From positions 1,984,001 through 2,048,000 of the forward strand of contig NC_052475.1 of assembly GCF_009730915.1 (NCBI RefSeq): a stretch of DNA of 64,000 nucleotides, written 5' to 3'. This DNA comes from Dioscorea cayenensis subsp. rotundata (lineage: Eukaryota; Streptophyta; Magnoliopsida; Dioscoreales; Dioscoreaceae). Every line of letters begins with the position of its first letter. Within the stretch, counting starts at the first letter, position 1. The notes below the pieces were generated by a model that saw only the letters and a list, made by a program, of their open reading frames with translations, was not told where the DNA came from and did no database searches. A program made the translations under genes and the position numbers. Shown one piece after another: positions 50,159 to 61,175 of the stretch.

Positions 50159-50198
50159 ATTAAGTTAAAAAGGTTTGTTTGAGCTCAAGTTTCATGCA

Positions 50199-50228
50199 GT
50201 TTGGTTTGGTTTGGTTTGGTTTGGTTTG
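50199..50228 (+). repeat. (GGTTT)n repeat in the ACO 3' UTR
   Basis: About six TTGGT-type pentamers lie about 40 nt after the stop codon. A possible poly(A) signal, AATAAA, follows near 50260. Confidence 0.7.
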
Positions 50229-50279
50229 TGTTGTTGGTTTGAAAAGTGATGCTTGTTTGTAATAAACCAGAGCATCCTT

Positions 50280-51651
50280 TCTGATGTTTTATTATGGTTT
50301 TTTATGGTTTTAGTAGTACTAGTGTTTGTTTGATGGAGTCTTATTGATTAATAAGTTTATTATGTAGTTGGTGCATTGGATTGTTTTATGATTTTTAATG
50401 AATTATATAAGTTTGTGGTATTTTTGGTATTGTCTTCATTTTATGTGTTTTTTGTTTGTTAGTTTTGTTTAATCTTGGTTTTGTATGAGGTCATCTCTTA
50501 GAGTTCATTCTCTACAAAATAGAAACATTTAATTTATGATGTAATACAATCAGAAAGCATGAAATAAATTTATAATGAAACAAATAGTTTATGTTATACT
50601 TTTAACATTTTTGTTGTTTTCTTGAGATATTTGACAATTAAGTTTGGACTATTGATGTTTTTAAGAAATTCTTATAAGTTAATTAATAATTTATACAATT
50701 TTATTTTTATTATAAGGTAGACAAACTACGTTATTTATATTGTTTATCATGAATGAAGTGAGATTTAAATAACTGATCTCTCATATCGAACTTCTATTTT
50801 ACCATTGTTTTGCTCTTTATTTTTATTTTTATTTTTATCTTATGTAATTTCAAATCTAACTAAAAAACACCAAATTAAAGATGGTTAGTTTTGTGGCGAA
50901 CACAGCACAGCAGCACAAAATTTTTTTCCTTTGTCATTGACTTGTATAATGTTATTTCTAAATAATTCGTTTAAATTTTAATAATTACATAATACTCTAG
51001 GAAAGACATTAACCAACATATAATTACAATAAGACTAACATATTTGTTTTAGCCCCTACAAAAGTTCTTATTTGCAAATTGAGCGTTAGTTGAATAACTT
51101 AAATCACACATTAAGATTAAAAATATTTAATTATGAGAAGATCTGCATTAGATTTACATTAGATTTCCAATAAGGAAAAGTCCATTTGAAGTAAAATTAA
51201 ATTAATCTCCCAGTGTCAGGGATGCAAAGTTCATAACTTGTTCCTGTGTGCATAAACCATGGTTTCTCTACAGATCTCACTTGATTAAAAAAACCTGTTG
51301 CAAAATCTATGTAAATGATCTTGATTGTGAGTATTAAAATCCTCAATAAAAATTGTCCCATTTTTTAACTCCTGATCTCATATAATTTACAGAAATGTTT
51401 TTGGAAATTGCCTGAAAATGTGATGAGCTTGGTTCAGAGTGGATGCCATGGTGTCATATGTTTTAAGTTTTAACTTCAGCAAAATGGCCAATCAAGATCA
51501 ACAAAACTTCTGTACAATAAGGACCGACAGCCTCACGGAATGAGGCCAATCGATGTTTATCGCAGAGGATGATGACTCTATGGCTGGTTTCCGAAGTTTT
51601 ATTCAGGGTCGGGGTTTTGTTTCGGGTCTTTCTTCGCAGATCGATCACTGG
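50280..51651. other. intergenic DNA between ACO and HRD1 (convergent genes)
   Basis: No gene is recognised. The last 180 bp (about 51470-51651) are probably HRD1 3' UTR. The rest is AT-rich. Confidence 0.5.
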
Positions 51652-54600
51652 TCATTCGTCTCCGGTTCGGGTTGCATGTCTATCTGCTTCCTGCTGTATA
51701 GCTTGCAGCTGGGATTGAAGTAACTGGCAGATAAAAGTTAATACAAGCTTTTAGTTGCAGAAAAACTGCAGAAATTACAAATAGTAATGCAAACCAATAA
51801 GAGAAAATTCATAAGTTATAATAATCCTAAAATAAGTCCACAATAAGTTTGAGATCATACCATGTTCATTGATATTTTCAAATACACAACTAAGTTAATG
51901 ACAGAAATGCTTTACCTTTATCTGGAGTTCGATGCAGTTGATCATCTGTGCCTTCAGTAACTTCTCTTCGTCTGAGTTGCCAGCAAATTGTGCAGTTTGT
52001 CCCACGGCCTGAGTAGTCACCGGAGGATATCCAGGTGACCTGAAAAGCAGCACGACACAAATCAGTCAATTGTGGCAACCGGAAAATTATCATGGAATGT
52101 TTGTTTGCCTCCACTTAAAAAAGAGAACATACCAAAGCAGTGTGTTTCTGGGAGGATAAACAAAGGACTTGTCATACAGAGAAGCAGCCATGGCAGCAGC
52201 TCGAAGCCTGGCCTGATGTTGGCTTATGTTTTCAGTTGTTGCATCATCAGCCGATCCCTGAGTTAATGCGCCCGGAGTTGCTGCACCTAGTCATGGGTTT
52301 TGCAAGTCAATGAACTTTTTCAGCTAGGCACCAGAATCTAAATGGAAAATCATGTCTTACTGGATAAAGCAGCAGAGAAGGCAAATTAAGTTAATAGATC
52401 TATAAAACAGAGTAGTCATCTTTAGTCATTTACCACCTAAACAACAATAGCTAACAAGAGATATAAGATGGCATGAGCACAATTTATGGACATAATATGA
52501 TAAACCAACTCCAGCTGAACAAAAACTCCAGACAATAGACATGAATAGCTGTTAAAAATACCCAAAGCACATCATCTTCCAGGTAAACGAGGAGGATAAC
52601 GACTTCTATTTTACCCTATAATGGAAAGTGATTTAAAACCCAAAACTCAACAATATACAATGGGAAAGTATGGCCAATTTTAACAGTCATCTATAGACTA
52701 ACAACATGTCACAGAGGAGGGCCTTGCAACATCTATGGCAACACAAACGTTAAGTGTAAGCCTACCATATAGAGAATTTCTGGACGACAAAACGAACTTT
52801 ATCTGCTTGTGCAAAAAGGTATGTTACAAACATTGTCGGTGGGTAGCATTTTAAATTTTGAACTAAATGTATGGTGTAAATATATTCTTTGAATCATCTC
52901 ACAAGACAGCAAACTATTAACCAGTGCTTCCAAATTTGTTTCTCAGTCTTCGCATTCAAATTCAGTCATACACACTATAGAATGACCACTTCCACGATGG
53001 GAGAGTGGGTAAAACAATCCTTATCGAAATGAGAAGTTGAGGTTTTAAAGTCGCTTGTCCATATTTCTTAAATATAAATAAATATAAAATGTGAAGTCAT
53101 AGGATCCAAAAAGTTACATCTATTTGTACACACTCTAACGTCCCTGGTTCACAATTTTGTATGAAAACAAGGTTTGAGATTCCATGTTCTTAAATCAACA
53201 ATTAGTGCAAGCAGCAGAAAATCTCAAGCCAAAATAGAATTTACAGTTCAAAGACACCAACCTCACCATTCTTAGAGAACCTAAAATGATCAAAGAAACA
53301 AATGTTCTAAACTTCTCCAAGCTTACCAGGTTGATGGGCTTCCTGTGGGTTTCCATGTTGGCGTCTGACTCCAGCTGGACCATTTTCAGGAGGAACCACC
53401 AATGATCGGCAAGTTGGGCAAGTATGTTGTCGTTCTAGCCATGACCTCAGACAATGCACATGAAAAAGGTGTCCACAAAGCAGCTTTTTGGCAGTGATCA
53501 TCTCCTCCCGGCATATGATACATGTGGCGTCACTTCTGTAAATGCAAAAATAGAAATCATGAAACCAACAAATGTAACCAAAAGTCAAAATAAAAAAAAG
53601 GGAAAGGCAACAGCTAAGTAAAGCCAGTACGCATTGATCTCCGCAGGTGTTGCATCAGGGAATCGCTCATTCATGTTAGATGTCAGTTTGCGGTATCGAA
53701 TATAATCAGCAACACGAATTCTGAAATTGCGGAATGTCTCATATAGCTCACGTATCAAGTGCAAGGGCACACCATAGTTCCTAAAAATAACAAGAAGGTA
53801 ATAACAACCAGGTCAAGAGCATGTAATAGCCTCCATGAAGCACAAGCATAAACTAGCAGGAAAAGACCAAGGACATGAATATAACCACAATTGCACGACC
53901 AATTACTCAAATCAGGAATGTAACCAATAAGCAAGATCAAGAAGAAATAAGAGATCTTTCTTGCTGTTGTCTAACCCAATTTAGCAAAAAAGGGAGAAGA
54001 ATGAAACCTAAACAATTGATTTAATCACGAAGAACAACAAATGCATGACTCACGTCAACCCTAGGCACATGCATTCATCTTCATGCTCACTGAAATAGAA
54101 ATAAACACTCAAAATCAGAAGTTTCAAAATCCAGCTTGCCTGGATCTCTGAAGAAACAGGTAAAAGGAAAAAGGTACTTACACAAATATCACGAAAAAGA
54201 AGATGATGTACATTGACAGGTGAAGCAGGTCACGAACAAGTTCCAAGTAGAATGTGTATACAGCCTTCTTTTCCCATTGCCCATCCATGAGCATGTCACT
54301 AACATAGAAGACATACTTAATGAAGGTTGCTACAGTTGTTGTTGCCAGGATCATGTATCTGAAATACAAATTTAAACTCAGAGCCACATGCAAACCAGCC
54401 AAAAATGAAAATGCTCATATGAAAACAACAAAACTACATGTTTAAATTTATGGATACATACACTAACAAACCAAAACTTTAATATACACACATCGAAATG
54501 ACTAAACTGCAAACACACGATCATGGCAACCTAAGCAAAAACCTGCCAAAAATTTAATAGACACACATTGAAATGAAAAACTACAAATACAAAATCAAGG

Positions 54601-55338
54601 TCACAGTCACTTATCGAAACGACAAAACTATGCATGTAAATCATGGCTGTATATGCAAGCCAACCAAAAATGTACTACTCATACATCAAAACGACAAAAT
54701 CGTCACCAAAAGTAAAATGCCATTGAACACCACAGGTTTTATCAAGCAAGAAAACCAGAGGCACAAGTATAATTTAGCAATGATACAAGAAAGACAAGAT
54801 CATCTCACTCGAAAGCAAAGAAGAGTGCAACCGATGCCTGCCATGTCTGTATCAGAGGCTTCAGTGAACTATAGAAGAACAAGCAATCCAGGGTCAGGAG
54901 AAACCCCATAAAAGAGACAATGCGGATATGAGACAGTGTAGTCACTGATGGGGTTGTCTCAATGTACTCGACCCTCTTCTGTGCCAACCAATGCAACGCT
55001 TTAATCAAGAGAAGAGCTGTCACCATTGCAAGGAATGACACTGAGAAATCCTGTCTGAATATGGTGATTGCAAACAGAATCTCCATGACCTCCCTCCAAG
55101 CCTGTTCATTCAGCCTCTCCACTTCCGCTTCCCTCAAAGAACCAAGAAATATGCGCTTCACCAACTGCCATACCATGCACATCAACACCAAGCCCTTGTT
55201 CAGAAGTATCACCAGACAAATCTTGGAAGTGGAGAGGTACACCATTGCCGGGTAAAACTGCTCTCTACTACTGAACGCATGATAGATGACAGTGATCGCC
55301 GCCAGGAAACTAAACCCAGCATATGTCTGAAGCTTCAT
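51652..55338 (-). CDS. HRD1: HRD1-type ER membrane RING E3 ubiquitin ligase
   Basis: Core ligase of ER-associated degradation: it sits in the ER membrane, helps retro-translocate misfolded proteins and ubiquitinates them. Coding exons on the minus strand are 54809-55338, 54182-54358, 53631-53780, 53327-53535, 52133-52286, 51916-52039 and 51652-51723. They total 1,416 nt, giving 471 residues. The N-terminal half has several hydrophobic segments (MKLQTYAGFSFLAAITVIYH, FLAMVTALLLIKALHWLA, VSFMGFLLTLDCLFFYSSL, LLHLSMYIIFFFVIF). A RING-H2 follows with C291, C294, C306, H308, H311, C314, C325 and C328 (CIICREEM...CGHLFHVHCLRSW). The tail is Ala/Gln-rich and ends HATRTGDE. A 5' UTR exon (about 55747-55850) is joined by an intron with a GTACCA donor; the ATG lies just after the acceptor. 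Length agrees with plant HRD1 (about 490 residues). Confidence 0.95.
54054..54089 (-). other. possible 36-nt in-frame cassette exon in HRD1
   Basis: Within the intron between HRD1 coding exons 2 and 3, a 36-nt segment is bounded by a pyrimidine-rich tract plus TTTCAG on the 5' side and GTGAGT on the 3' side. Inserted between the exons, it keeps the frame and would add EHEDECMCLGLT next to a transmembrane segment. It is not needed for the standard HRD1 reading. Confidence 0.35.
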
Positions 55339-55850
55339 CCTATCAAAAACTACAATTAAACTTAGAAAAATTCAGGATTGAATCATTGAATCCAATACAG
55401 CTACAATCAAAGCAGACTCATTCTCATTTCCAAACATTATACTATCCTATCAAAATTAACATTTTTATCGAATATATGATGACAATTTCTGCCCAAATCT
55501 TCGTCGGTGGAAACGAAAGTTTTCAAAAACAAAACAAAAAACTAAGAAACAGCTGTTTGATTCACATTTTTAGCATGCGGAATTCCAACAAAAGAAAAGG
55601 AAAAAACCACCCCTAAATTCCAATTTTGCTCAAAATCTAGGGATCAGAGATATGGAAACCCAATTGAAACGAAAATAATCAAAAACTACAAACGCAATTC
55701 ATAGACGAAGAACAAAATTAGGGGTTTAGATGAGAATTTTTGGTACCTGATCGGAACTCAGTCTAGGGATTGCTCGCAGGGGAAACAGAGAGAAAAACAC
55801 ACAAGGAGTAGCAATATAACATATTCATATGTATTAAAATACAAGGTTGA

Positions 55851-56347
55851 AGACGACTTGAAAATGGGACCAGAAAAACGACTCATGTGGTTTTTGGATG
55901 ACGTGGAAGTAAGGCATTGGTCTCAAAGACTCCAGCCCTCGTGTCCTCAGCGTCCGGGGCTTGGCATGAGTCACAGAAGTGAGACACGTATACTTCGACC
56001 CAGCCACCGAGAACGGGTACGTGTCGGTTCGGATAGAATAGATGCAAGTCTAACCGAATCGAACCGAACCGAACCAAACCGAACAGAATATATTACCTTT
56101 AATAATAATAATCGAAATTTTTCATTTTGGTTTGGAGTGTTGATCACCTCAGTTTTGGGCTTTTTATTTTTATTTTTTAATTTACTTCTGTGTGAGATTT
56201 TTTTTTTTTTTTAATTCAATGGAGTGGTTAGTTACATAGGTAGTGGATGGACATAGTAGTAGTGTGTTTTATCCACCATTCCCACCCAAGTATTATTCGT
56301 AATACTTTTTGAGTGGGTTGAGTGGTACCCTTGTGAAGCAATTGTAT
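55851..56347. other. intergenic DNA upstream of HRD1
   Basis: Contains an ACCGA-type pentamer array at about 56051-56084 (AACCGAACCGAACC). No gene is recognised. Confidence 0.5.
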
Positions 56348-57080
56348 ACTGGTAGTGTTTATTTGGAGGGTTTTTGAGTTACATATAACTTGAGTTACTG
56401 GGTTTTCTGAAATCCAGTGTTTGGTTCACATGATTTCAAAAACCAATGTAACTCATATTACATCCTAGGAGGGATTTGATTTTACGGCCAAATTGGGCAT
56501 AAAACCAAATCCCTTATCTTTAAATTTCTTCAAATGCATAACTTGTGATCTATATGTGACCAATTAAAAAAAAACAAATATGATTAAACATTTATGGATA
56601 TTTTTGTGGAGTGAAAAATTATAAAATTTAATAATAAATTTAATAATTACTTTGATAATTAATTTAATAATAAAATTAAGAGTTAAAATGATCAATGAGA
56701 TAATTAAAATCATTAATAACATACTAAAAATATATGAAAAGTTCAAAATACTTTTTTTATTGGGTTAAAAATTATAAAATATAATAAAATAAATAAATAA
56801 ATATACTAATAAATTTAATAACTAATTTAATAATAAAATTAATAGTTAAATTAATTAATACGATACTTAAAATCATTAAAATATTTATAATGTAAAAAAA
56901 ATTTCTAATTTCAAATTTATAAATATCTCTTATTAAATACAAAATCCTATAATACATCGTCTACAGTAAATCTAACCAAACACTAGATTTAACTGTACTG
57001 TATTATAAAATCCATGGATTTTCAGTTACATTGTAACTAGAAATTCACTGTATTTACAGTTACACTGAACCAAATGCCCC
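56348..57080. mobile_element. non-autonomous DNA element, family shared with 59381-60273
   Basis: The left part has TAGTGTTTATTTGGAGG and CCAAATTGGGCATAAAACC. The right part has TCTAACCAAACACTAGATTT and TTTCAGTTACATTGTAACT and ends near AACCAAATGCCCCC. The same landmarks recur, diverged, in the element at 59381-60273, so both are copies of one family. The interior is AT-rich with ATTTAATAATTA repeats. No transposase. Exact ends and target duplication were not resolved. Confidence 0.5.
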
Positions 57081-57352
57081 CTCATATGAGTTATATCCCT
57101 CCCATCTAAGATTACATGCTAGATGGACTTATTAGTTTAGTATTGTTCATGCAAATCTTCTAAGCATGCACATAACAGACTTTTATTGGCCGAGTTAATA
57201 AGTTTGTAGGAGTCGATAAATCATCTTAATTAGTACATTTCTGTATTTCATTGACCAACTCTGAAATGGGGTTGTTTGTCACATGTTGTCAAAATATATA
57301 TTAGATTGTTGTTTTTAAAACAGTTTTTTGTTTTTGAAAACAAAAAATTTAA

Positions 57353-57593
57353 GGGATCATTTGGCATTGTTGTCAATTTTTTTTTTTTTTTTCAATTTCA
57401 TATTTTGGAAACAAAACTGGTAATAACATGTTTGGCATATTGTTTTCGTTTTCAAAAATTTTGGAAACATGAGGATTGTTGCAAATATTTTTTAAAACAA
57501 AAACAAGGTGCCAAACATGTTTTCTTAGTTTTGTTTCTAAATTATGAAATTGAAAACAAAAAACAGGAATTGGCAACAATTTCAAACGACCCC
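57353..57593. mobile_element. Tourist-like (PIF/Harbinger) MITE
   Basis: A 241-bp foldback element. The left end is GGGATCATTTGGCATTGTTG and the reversed right end is GGGGTCGTTTGAAATTGTTG; similarity of the arms continues past CATGTTTGGCA. It is flanked by TAA on both sides (57350-57352 and 57594-57596), the 3-bp duplication of this superfamily. No coding sequence. Confidence 0.75.
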
Positions 57594-57742
57594 TAAAAAA
57601 ATAAGAAACTATTTTCAACTCTGTTGAAATCATTTTCAAAACTCCTACCACCATGAACCCTATCCTCTTTTACAATAATGGAATCAAAATCAAAATTAAC
57701 ATCAGTGCTTCAGCTAATTGAAAGTACTTTTAGACTAACAAT

Positions 57743-58304
57743 TAGGGGTGGCAAAAATTCGGGTCCGGACAAAACCGGGTCCGGACAACTACTAATATAA
57801 ATAGAAAAACTTGTGTCCGAACCCGGCCCGGTTTTAAATCCGGACAAACTTGGCATGTCCAAACCCTGTTTATTTTAAAACCAGGTTGTCCGGATGTCCA
57901 AATTTGTCTGAATTCTATAAGCTATTTTTAAGTTCGCTCAAATATTAAATTATACAAAAATAATTTAATTCACATTAAATGCAAAAAAAAACATCAATAA
58001 TTCAAAACTCAACTCAAATTATAGAAAAATCTAAGTCTTAATAGAAAAAACAATATATGTTTAAAGTTTTTAGAAGAATGGGCTTAAAACAAATGGGCCT
58101 AAGGTTGTGGGCTTTAAAAGTTTTAGGGGTTAAAAGGGCCCGGTTGTCCGAATTTTTATGTCCGGACCCGGCCCGGATTTAAATCCGGACAACCAAGCCA
58201 TGTCCGGACCTGGCCCGCATTTGCAAATCTTATGTCCAAACCCTTTTTATTCCGGGCCGGAAAAAACCGGGCCGGCGGGTCCGGACAGATTATTGCCACC
58301 CCTA
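57743..58304. mobile_element. hAT MITE with perfect ends and target duplication
   Basis: A 562-bp element with a perfect 12-bp terminal inverted repeat TAGGGGTGGCAA. It is flanked by the exact 8-bp duplication CTAACAAT (57735-57742 and 58305-58312). Both ends carry arrays of CCGGGTCCGGAC / CCGGCCCGG motifs, with an AT-rich centre. No transposase. Confidence 0.92.
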
Positions 58305-58312
58305 CTAACAAT

Positions 58313-58487
58313 AGATCTTATTTAAGAAAATGAACAGGCTTCAAGGCTAGAGAAAGAGATTAGCTATTGCCTTATTGTCAGGAAAATTGTCTTCTTCTTC
58401 ACTAGCAACAACCTTCACAGGTTATTCTCCACTCTCTACACCAGCGGCAACCTCCCCACCCTTTTCATTAGAACCGTCAGATCAACC
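58313..58487. other. short spacer, possibly coding relic
   Basis: On the minus strand, about 58375-58475 reads NEKGGEVAAGVESGE, a stop, then VVASEEEDNFPDNKAIANL, an acidic protein-like stretch that I cannot assign. Confidence 0.25.
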
Positions 58488-58607
58488 TGCATTCTTCTCG
58501 GACTTCCTAATATTAAAGTGAATGTAGTCTTCACTGCAATTACTTCCATACGCACTGTATCAGTATGATGGGTTGGAGGTTACGTGGTACCTATCTTCGC
58601 CATGATG
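58488..58607 (+). pseudogene. BAT1 exon 7 fragment
   Basis: This 120-bp stretch closely matches exon 7 of the BAT1-type gene (about 63631-63746), from ATTCTTCTCGGACTTCCT through GTGAATGTAGTCTTCAC to the GGTTGGAGGTTAC region. A short insertion (about 6-8 bp) after ACTGTA breaks the frame. There are no flanking exons. It is a stray duplicated piece about 5.1 kb upstream of the source exon. Confidence 0.85.
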
Positions 58608-59380
58608 AATTACAATTTATTTGTTGTTAGTCTCTCTAGTTTCTTGTTTGGAAAATATCAGTCCCTTCCTCAAACGACTGTCTCTTTTTTCTGTCTAAGA
58701 AGCTGACATAGCACAAATTATTTCCAAAATTATAATAAAAGAAGACACTGAGTATAATAATACGAGGTTAATATCTTATTAAACTTAATGCCTTTTTATT
58801 ATTATTATTATTATGATTTTAGAAATGATTTATGCTGGATTAGCATCGTATACGGGAAAAGACACGGCCGTCTGAGGGAGGGGGCCATCATGAAAATAAA
58901 GGGACTGACAGCGGACAAATTATGATAGAGGGACAAATTAACTATAATAGAGGGAAAATAAGATATTAAACCCGAAGAAAATTATAGAGAGATCATTTTT
59001 AATACAGTTAGTTTCAATTTTTTTCCCCCAAAAATGTCCTTTAACTTGTTCTATTACCTGAAAACCCCATATAATATTAATTCTTGTTTAGGGATAATGT
59101 AGACATTTCATAGCTTTTAAGTTTTAAGCTAGAATTTTTACAATAACAAACATATAATTATGAAAAAAAAAATCAAAGAGTTTATTATAAAATTTTTTTA
59201 AAAATCCAATTATTAAGTAAATGCAAATTTTTTTTAAAAAAAAAAAAAAACTTCATATCTTGTTATATATCAAGCATTTCTGGATGCAAAAACAAGTATT
59301 TAATATCAATTTAGTTTAAAATTTTAATTTGAAAAAAGATTTACATAGGTGTTGTTTGTTTGAGGGGATTTGAAACTTGG
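58608..59380. other. intergenic DNA
   Basis: No gene is recognised. About 58900-58980 has GACAAATTATGATAGAGGGAC-type sequence resembling one arm of the foldback MITE at 29239-29502. Confidence 0.4.
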
Positions 59381-60273
59381 TAGTGTTTGTTTTGAAGTAT
59401 GTGAAGTTACAATGTATCTTCAAATACCACATCAAAAAATTATTTGTTTGGTTTGAGGGATTTTAAAATACCAAAGTAAAACCAAATACTCCAATAGATG
59501 TATTGGGACTTACGTCCAAATTGGGCGAAAGTCGAAATCCCGGAAGTTGAAAATCCTTAGGTGATGTATATAATGCATATGCATACACATATAATGTATA
59601 TGCATATATATATATACACAAAAATATATACATAGGCATACATATATACATATACACATACACATGTGCATAATACACACATACATATACTTATACACAC
59701 ACATATATATACATATACATTTATATATTTATATAAACATACATACTTATTTTTACATATGTATACATACATATATGTATGCATATATGCATATATACAC
59801 AAATATACATATACTCATATACATCTATGTATGTATATATATGTGTATACACATAAACATATACTCATATATATGTATATGTATTTATATAAACATACAT
59901 AGGTATTTTTACATGTGTATACATACATATACATATGCATATATACAAACACATACATATACGCATATACATGTAAGTATGCATGTATGTATATGCATAT
60001 ATACATATATATATATATGCTTATACAGATATATATATTCATATACATATATGCATATACACACTTGCGTTTTTCAATTCCAGATTTACAAATTCTTCCA
60101 AACAAACATAAAATATTATAATACAGTAATCCTAGTTACATTCAACCAAACACAAGATTTGACTGCACTATTTTGAAAACCAAGTATTTTTAATTTCATT
60201 ATAACTGAAAATCCACTGCATTAGAATTATATCCAAAACCAAACGCATATCTTCAATTATATATAACCAAACA
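59381..60273. mobile_element. non-autonomous DNA element containing a long TATACA-type microsatellite
   Basis: The ends TAGTGTTTGTTTTG and AACCAAACACTA are inverted. Internal landmarks match the element at 56348-57080 (CCAAATTGGGCGAAAGTCG; CAACCAAACACAAGATTTGA). The centre, 59570-60065, is about 500 bp of TATACA/TACATA/TATGCA permutations. Open frames in it (Tyr/Ile/His-rich) are artefacts of the repeat. Confidence 0.6.
59570..60065. repeat. ~500-bp imperfect TATACA/TATGCA microsatellite
   Basis: Almost pure alternating purine-pyrimidine sequence composed of TA, CA and TG steps, in shifting 6-bp periods. Confidence 0.9.
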
Positions 60274-61175
60274 CTACTATAGTGTTTTTATGTGTCTATT
60301 GTTCTATAGTTCTCATTCCCAGTGAGCTGTTTTTATTTTGTTTTTTTGTATTGTTGATATATTCTCTTTTTCTTCAAATAAATTGTAATTTATTTACTTG
60401 TTTTTTTAAAAAAAATAATTTTTAATATATATATATATATATATATTTGATAATATGGATAAGTTATATCACACACACACCAAACCCTTGATCATACTCG
60501 AAAGAGAGTTTTTTTTTTTAAATTTTTCTATGAGAATTAATTGCACTCTCACGTTGGGTTATATTGTACTTACTTTTATCTATTTATTTATTTATTATAT
60601 TTAACAAATAGACGAACACCGTTCAAACTTGTCACTTGTCACTCCATGAAGATTGGTCATAAGATCAAAGAGTACACACTTCCACTCACACCAAGAATAG
60701 TCAATCTGTCTAACATCAGAGTATTTAACTTTTGGAGTGTTTCCTTTGCTTACCTGATTTTCTAAATATAATAATTTAAATAAATAAATATATGGCATCT
60801 ATATAGTACCATACATGAGAGTCATGAGACCAAAATAAAATATCAATTAAAATAGAAATTAATAATTAGTATCCATAAATAATAAAAAACTAAGTATCAC
60901 TTTGAATCATAACATTTTCAGTCACACTTGTTTTCTGTTTATCTTTTCAGAGTTTGATAATCTACGTAAACCATCGCACAAATCCCCAGCACAAATATAT
61001 TGTAAGTAAAACTTACAATGCTTTCCGTTACACGACAAGTGTCAGTTACACGATCTAACTTGTCCACGTGTAAGCTTCTAAAAGGATTGTACATGAAGTC
61101 GTCCGACCTTCTTCATTCCCGCGTTTTCAGGCGCAGAAGTCTTCGTATTCGCTCTCGTTCCTTGCGAGCTTTCAA
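60274..61175. other. intergenic DNA and 5' flank of the BAT1-type gene
   Basis: No gene is recognised. A (TA)n run lies near 60427-60447. The final 150 bp are GC-richer and are probably promoter and 5' UTR. Confidence 0.5.

Noticed and set aside
55883..56214. Open frames on both strands near the HRD1 promoter
   Set aside because: They run through an ACCGA pentamer repeat and T-rich DNA; no family resemblance.
59510..60176. Tyr/Ile/His-rich open frames on both strands, up to 170 codons
   Set aside because: They are translations of the TATACA-type microsatellite, open in many frames; no gene structure.
59664..60176. Possible CRISPR-like or satellite array in the TATACA region
   Set aside because: There are no constant spacers; the units drift continuously as in a microsatellite, and the genome is a plant nuclear genome.
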